A stretch of DNA of 10,406 bases from CAZOIA01 sp964579675 (GTDB taxonomy: Bacteria; Planctomycetota; Phycisphaerae; UBA1845; PWPN01): the NCBI GenBank assembly GCA_964579675.1, contig CAZOIA010000194.1:1-10406 (forward strand), given 5' to 3'. Positions 7,323-10,406 of this stretch are shown here, one piece after another (within the stretch, counting starts at the first letter, position 1; every line of letters starts with the position of its first letter). The position numbers and the translations under genes were made by a program. The notes under the pieces are model-generated. The model was not told where the DNA came from. It worked only from the letters and a program-made list of their open reading frames with translations, and made no database searches.

Positions 7323-7407
7323 CGCGAGACAATGAATCGTGAACGAGGCTCGGGCCCGCGGCCCAGGATCGCGGCACTTGTACGTGTTTAGCGTGGAGAA
7401 CGGCTCG

Positions 7408-7431
7408 GAGCCGGGCTCTGGGAGCCCGGTG
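7408..7431 (+). repeat. REP-like palindromic element, copy 1
   Basis: CCGGGCTC (7411-7418) and GAGCCCGG (7422-7429) form a perfect 8-bp stem with a 3-base loop (TGG). Including flanks GAG and TG, the 24-base element matches the reverse complement of 7468-7491 at 21 of 24 positions. It sits between convergent genes. A further small hairpin GCGCC/GGCGC follows at 7431-7445. Confidence 0.65.
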
Positions 7432-7467
7432 CGCCTTCGCGGCGCGAGGCTTCCCCGTCCGAGGAAA

Positions 7468-7491
7468 CACCGGCCTCACAGAGGCCGGCTC
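7468..7491 (-). repeat. REP-like palindromic element, copy 2 (opposite orientation)
   Basis: CCGGCCTC (7470-7477) and GAGGCCGG (7481-7488) form a perfect 8-bp stem with loop ACA. Read on the minus strand it aligns with copy 1. Two of the three differences fall at positions that pair with each other in the stem (G-C in one, C-G in the other), so the fold is kept. With copy 1 it forms an inverted pair resembling bacterial interspersed mosaic elements. A bidirectional terminator for the two converging genes is an alternative or additional role. Confidence 0.65.
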
Positions 7492-7537
7492 TGACCGTGT
7501 CGAAACCGGCCAGTTTGAATAAGAGTGCATCCCAAGG

Positions 7538-9322
7538 CTAATCACCTTCGATGTCGTCCGAGCCCTCCACCTCTTCTCCCAGGGGCGCTCGCCCTTCGAC
7601 CACGATCGTCCGGGCCAGCAAGTCGCCGAGACGCTGCCGGTTGCGGGTCAGGAAGACCACCAGCAGGAACGGCCAGATCAGCAACCGCCATTCCAATTCC
7701 AGCAGCCGGGTGACGTTCCGAATCGCGATCTGGGCTGCCCTGGGCCGGGCCAGTGATTCGGACAGGACCGTACAACCCACCAGGCGTTTGCCGGGGGTCG
7801 CGGCCAACGACAACTCGAAGACGGTGCAGTAGGCGGCATAAAGCAAGCGGAACCAGACCCAGGCCCACGACAGGGTGCTTGGAACGAGGGGGGCCGCCAG
7901 TTGCTCTTGCGAGTTCCGCTGGGCCGCATACAGCTCATACCACTCCTCGCTGAAACGGGTAATCGGATCGAACCATAACCAGGTCACCAGCGCCGCCGCC
8001 GGCAGGATATCTACGACCGCGGCCACCGCCCGCCGGGCAAGCCCGGCCACCGGCAGGCCCGCCGGAAGAGCCACCGGGTTGGCGATGCCCTCCTGGCGCC
8101 GCCAGAACACCACCAGCACCACCGCCGCCAGGCCCAGCATTGCGATGAGATCAGTCAGATGGCGACGCGATTTCGACCGGCGATCGACCTGTGGGGCAGG
8201 AATCTCGCCGAACGGCTGGTTCGGAGGCCCGCCCTTCGTAGACCACAGACCGACCTCGACTTCCTCGGGTGCCTCCCCCGTCCGCAGGAGGGCGAACTGA
8301 TCCCTGAAAGCCGTTACCGCCGAGCCGACCGGCAGATAGAGGTCCTCACCCTGCTCACCCGTCGGCGGAGACATAGGGTCCCATCGGCCCGGCCCCGCTT
8401 CATCCGTCCCCGGGAGCCAGACCCACGACTCGCATTGCAGCCGGTGCCGATCGCCGGGATCGTTGACCAGGGCCGCAAAAACCAGTTGGGTGTTCACCAC
8501 ACCGGCGAAACCGACCCGAGGCGCCCGCGCCAGCGTCACCTGCGGCCCGACGGTCCAATGGCCGCGCTCATGCCAGGCGTATTGAATCTCGGAATCGCCG
8601 ACGTTGTGCTGCCACAGCAGGTATTGCCGCCCCACGCTCACACACAGCCACAAACGCCCACCAGAACCGCAACCCTCGGGGGCGGCAAACCCCGGCTGCC
8701 AATCGGCACCGTCGTACTGCACCAGGTGACAGGTTCCGGCGACCCGAGCCGCCGGGCGGCTGGTGATGGCGGGTGGGCGATCGCCGGGGAAGGCCTCCGG
8801 ATCGTCATCGCCATCTTGCGCTCGGCGACGAAGTGTCTCTTGCCAATCGGCCTCCACGGCATCGGCCGTCCTCGCTCGCACCGCCGCCCACAGGCGAGGA
8901 GGCATGCTGGCCGAGTCACCGCCCAGCGCTTCGGGCACGACCGCCCCCGGCAAACGGATTTCCCGCCGGGCTCCCAAGGTGGTGTAGCGATAGTGCGCCC
9001 CGTTGCTGAAGAAGACGTGCAGGGCCTCGCCGAGCAGCGCCCCGCGTTTGATCTGCCCGACCTGTGGCCCGATCCGCGAGGCCGGCTGGACCCGGGTCGA
9101 GACCCCGTCGAGATAGTAGAACCACTGGAGAACCTCCTGCTGCTTGGGGTCGCTTGTGCCGACGACGAGCCACAGTATTTCGTCGTTCCCGATCGCGGCA
9201 AGCTCGCACGCGGGGTGGGGGTTTTCCGCCCGTGCCGGTCCCGTCTTGGCCCCAACGCACAACGACGCAACCAGCAGGGCCGCCCGCCCGCCCGCTCGTG
9301 ACAACGTCCACGAATATCTCAT
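7538..9322 (-). CDS. RDD-family membrane protein with an extracytoplasmic sensor-like N-terminal half
   Basis: This 594-residue protein starts with a signal peptide (basic start, hydrophobic AALLVASLCVG, likely cleavage after ARA at 32). Residues 35-385 are soluble, beta-rich in appearance, with recurring short 'x-DG-x-W / NGAHY / GHW / GRWDPM' turns that suggest a propeller-like fold; I cannot name the family. A membrane span lies at about 391-407 (IAMLGLAAVVLVVFW). An RDD domain follows at about 426-575: LARRAVAAVVDILPAA, FELSLAATPGKRLVG, then RNVTRLLELEWRLLIWPFLLVVFL and RQRLGDLLARTIVV. The TPGK and RLGDLLA-T motifs are characteristic of the RDD family, whose members are mostly uncharacterised, with roles in ion transport proposed for some. 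The ATG at 9322 overlaps the upstream lipoprotein stop as ATGA, giving translational coupling. A weak GGAA lies just upstream. Confidence 0.85.
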   Translation of the reverse strand: MRYSWTLSRAGGRAALLVASLCVGAKTGPARAENPHPACELAAIGNDEILWLVVGTSDPKQQEVLQWFYYLDGVSTRVQPASRIGPQVGQIKRGALLGEALHVFFSNGAHYRYTTLGARREIRLPGAVVPEALGGDSASMPPRLWAAVRARTADAVEADWQETLRRRAQDGDDDPEAFPGDRPPAITSRPAARVAGTCHLVQYDGADWQPGFAAPEGCGSGGRLWLCVSVGRQYLLWQHNVGDSEIQYAWHERGHWTVGPQVTLARAPRVGFAGVVNTQLVFAALVNDPGDRHRLQCESWVWLPGTDEAGPGRWDPMSPPTGEQGEDLYLPVGSAVTAFRDQFALLRTGEAPEEVEVGLWSTKGGPPNQPFGEIPAPQVDRRSKSRRHLTDLIAMLGLAAVVLVVFWRRQEGIANPVALPAGLPVAGLARRAVAAVVDILPAAALVTWLWFDPITRFSEEWYELYAAQRNSQEQLAAPLVPSTLSWAWVWFRLLYAAYCTVFELSLAATPGKRLVGCTVLSESLARPRAAQIAIRNVTRLLELEWRLLIWPFLLVVFLTRNRQRLGDLLARTIVVEGRAPLGEEVEGSDDIEGD

Positions 9323-10272
9323 CGTTCCATCACAGCGTCCGGCTGCGTCGCCGGCAAGGCAGCGGCAGGTAGTGAGGTCGGTGGCGATTGATCGACCCGG
9401 GTCTTGAGGCCAAGGTCCTTTTCCCCTCTCTGTAGAGGAGAAACGAAGTACGCCTCAGCCGCCCCCTTGTCAAATCGCCTCATCGTGAGGAATTCCAATT
9501 TCACCTGGCTCTGGCGCTCCAGCCATTTTATCTCGATCTTCCGCGGGGCGAGGACTTCGCTCCCCTGGATCACCTCGTACCGGAAGAGCTTGGCGGACAT
9601 GACCGGATGGCCGTCCGGACGGAAGTGAACAATCGAGCGCACCAGGAACGGCTCGCGGCGATCGATGTCGATCGTCCTGGTGATGTAGGATTGGCCGGTG
9701 TCGTCGCGGTCCAGGAAGATCAGCTCATAGCGGCTCGACCCGATCCAGAACAAAGGTCCATCGGGCCCGGTCGTTTCCGTGGGCAGATCCTCCAGCCCCA
9801 GTACCTCCAGCAGGTGGTCGGGCCGGACCGGAATGCTGGCCTCGACGACGTCACCCATTCGCTCGTGTTCGCCCCACCAGTAACGCCGCTCCTTCTGCCG
9901 TTTCCACACCCAGAACTGCTCGTCGTTCGACCCGATCTCCATGACCGGCGTAACGTCCAGAGTGTGCTTCAGTCCGAGATACAGGTCGCGAGGCTTCCGG
10001 TACAGAAGGATACCGCTCAACTCGAGCGAGGCCGGGCCGCCCTCGTCAACGTACTTTACCGTGGCCGACACTCCGCCCGCCCTCAGCAGGAAGTCCATCA
10101 TCCGGTTGTTGGCATTGACGCGGGCGATCACGAGGTGCATTGGCAAATCATCTTTCGGGGGCTCGACAACGTGCGGCTTCGGGCCGCAGCCAACCAGGCC
10201 CACCAGCGCCATACCCGCCAACCGGCACACCCGCACCCAGCATAACTCAAGACGTCGCAACCCCATCCTCAC
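9319..10272 (-). CDS. Putative lipoprotein with LolA/LolB-like domain
   Basis: This protein of about 317 residues begins with a basic segment, a hydrophobic core and a lipobox LVGC (residues 26-29), so it is predicted to be lipid-anchored at Cys29. The body has the rhythm of the LolA/LolB-like fold: MMDFLLRAGGVSATVKYVD, a 'LSGILLYRKPRDLYLGLKH' strand pair, MEIGSNDEQFWVWKRQ, then RRYWWGEHE. That resembles planctomycete 'outer membrane lipoprotein-sorting-like' proteins, but I give the fold as likely rather than certain. The C-terminal 30 residues are Pro/Ala-rich and probably disordered. The start is either GTG at 10272 or ATG at 10266; a GGAAAG lies just upstream of both. The gene overlaps the end of the preceding minus-strand frame by 20-26 bases and its stop overlaps the RDD gene, so it is the middle gene of an operon. 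Confidence 0.8.
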   Translation of the reverse strand: MRMGLRRLELCWVRVCRLAGMALVGLVGCGPKPHVVEPPKDDLPMHLVIARVNANNRMMDFLLRAGGVSATVKYVDEGGPASLELSGILLYRKPRDLYLGLKHTLDVTPVMEIGSNDEQFWVWKRQKERRYWWGEHERMGDVVEASIPVRPDHLLEVLGLEDLPTETTGPDGPLFWIGSSRYELIFLDRDDTGQSYITRTIDIDRREPFLVRSIVHFRPDGHPVMSAKLFRYEVIQGSEVLAPRKIEIKWLERQSQVKLEFLTMRRFDKGAAEAYFVSPLQRGEKDLGLKTRVDQSPPTSLPAAALPATQPDAVMER

Positions 10273-10406
10273 TTTCCGCGCCGGGCCCGCTCACTCGTTC
10301 CCGCTCGACCTGATCGAGCGACTCAAGGGCGTCCACCTCACCCCCCAGGATGGCCGTCACCTGCGCCCCGAGCCGATCCACCTCCTCGCCGGAAAGTGAG
10401 GATGGG
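10247..10406 (-). CDS. C-terminal fragment of an unidentified protein, cut by the window edge
   Basis: On the minus strand, one frame is open from the right edge (first whole codon 10405-10403) for 52 residues to a TGA at 10249-10247. It reads LSGEEVDRLGAQVTAILG, then GEVDALESLDQVERERV, and ends EDGVATS. The codons are strongly biased to G or C in third position, like the other genes here, and the peptide is hydrophilic, Glu/Val-rich and helical in pattern. It overlaps the start of the lipoprotein gene, as the other operon members overlap each other. I do not recognise the family and the N-terminus is outside the window. Confidence 0.55.
   Translation of the reverse strand, partial: PSSLSGEEVDRLGAQVTAILGGEVDALESLDQVERERVSGPGAESEDGVATS

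Noticed and set aside
8159..9301. Open frame of 380 codons on the plus strand
   Set aside because: It is antisense to the RDD-family gene, which has a signal peptide, an RDD domain and an ATGA overlap with its operon partner.

Overview
The window is GC-rich, densely coding DNA, most probably from a member of the phylum Planctomycetota. The lineage is inferred from gene content. There is an ECF sigma factor translationally coupled to a giant membrane-anchored VIT/von Willebrand A protein. That protein carries a calcium-loop motif of the 'DxDGDGDVDLxDF' style that is common in planctomycete secreted proteins. There is also a tandem lipopolysaccharide-kinase-type protein and a signal-peptide/RDD membrane fusion. 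No rRNA, tRNA, CRISPR array, transposase or phage gene was seen.

Layout, left to right. Positions 1-64 hold an 8-bp tandem repeat cut by the window edge. Positions 65-271 form a short leader with two possible hairpins and a possible ECF-type promoter. The plus strand then carries an ECF sigma factor (272-823). It overlaps by ATGA a 1480-residue protein (820-5262). That protein has a short cytoplasmic N-terminus, one membrane span, a VIT domain, a VWA domain with a large internal insertion, a Gly-rich tract, a single dockerin-like loop and a C-terminal helical plus alpha/beta domain. A structured 90-bp gap (5263-5352) separates it from a two-kinase-domain protein of the Kdo/WaaP/InaA superfamily (about 5433-7322).

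The gap 7323-7537 lies between convergent genes and contains a pair of REP-like palindromes in opposite orientation. The rest is a minus-strand operon read from the right edge. It contains the C-terminus of an unidentified protein (10406-10247), a lipoprotein with a LolA/LolB-like look (10272-9319), and a signal-peptide, sensor-like and RDD membrane protein (9322-7538). All three overlap end to start.

How the genes may work together (inference): the sigma factor is probably held at the inner membrane by the cytoplasmic head of the VIT/VWA protein, whose large extracytoplasmic part would sense a ligand, calcium or envelope state. The kinase and the lipoprotein/RDD operon are also envelope-related, so the whole neighbourhood looks like cell-envelope signalling and maintenance. 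Direct functional linkage between the blocks is not shown by the sequence.
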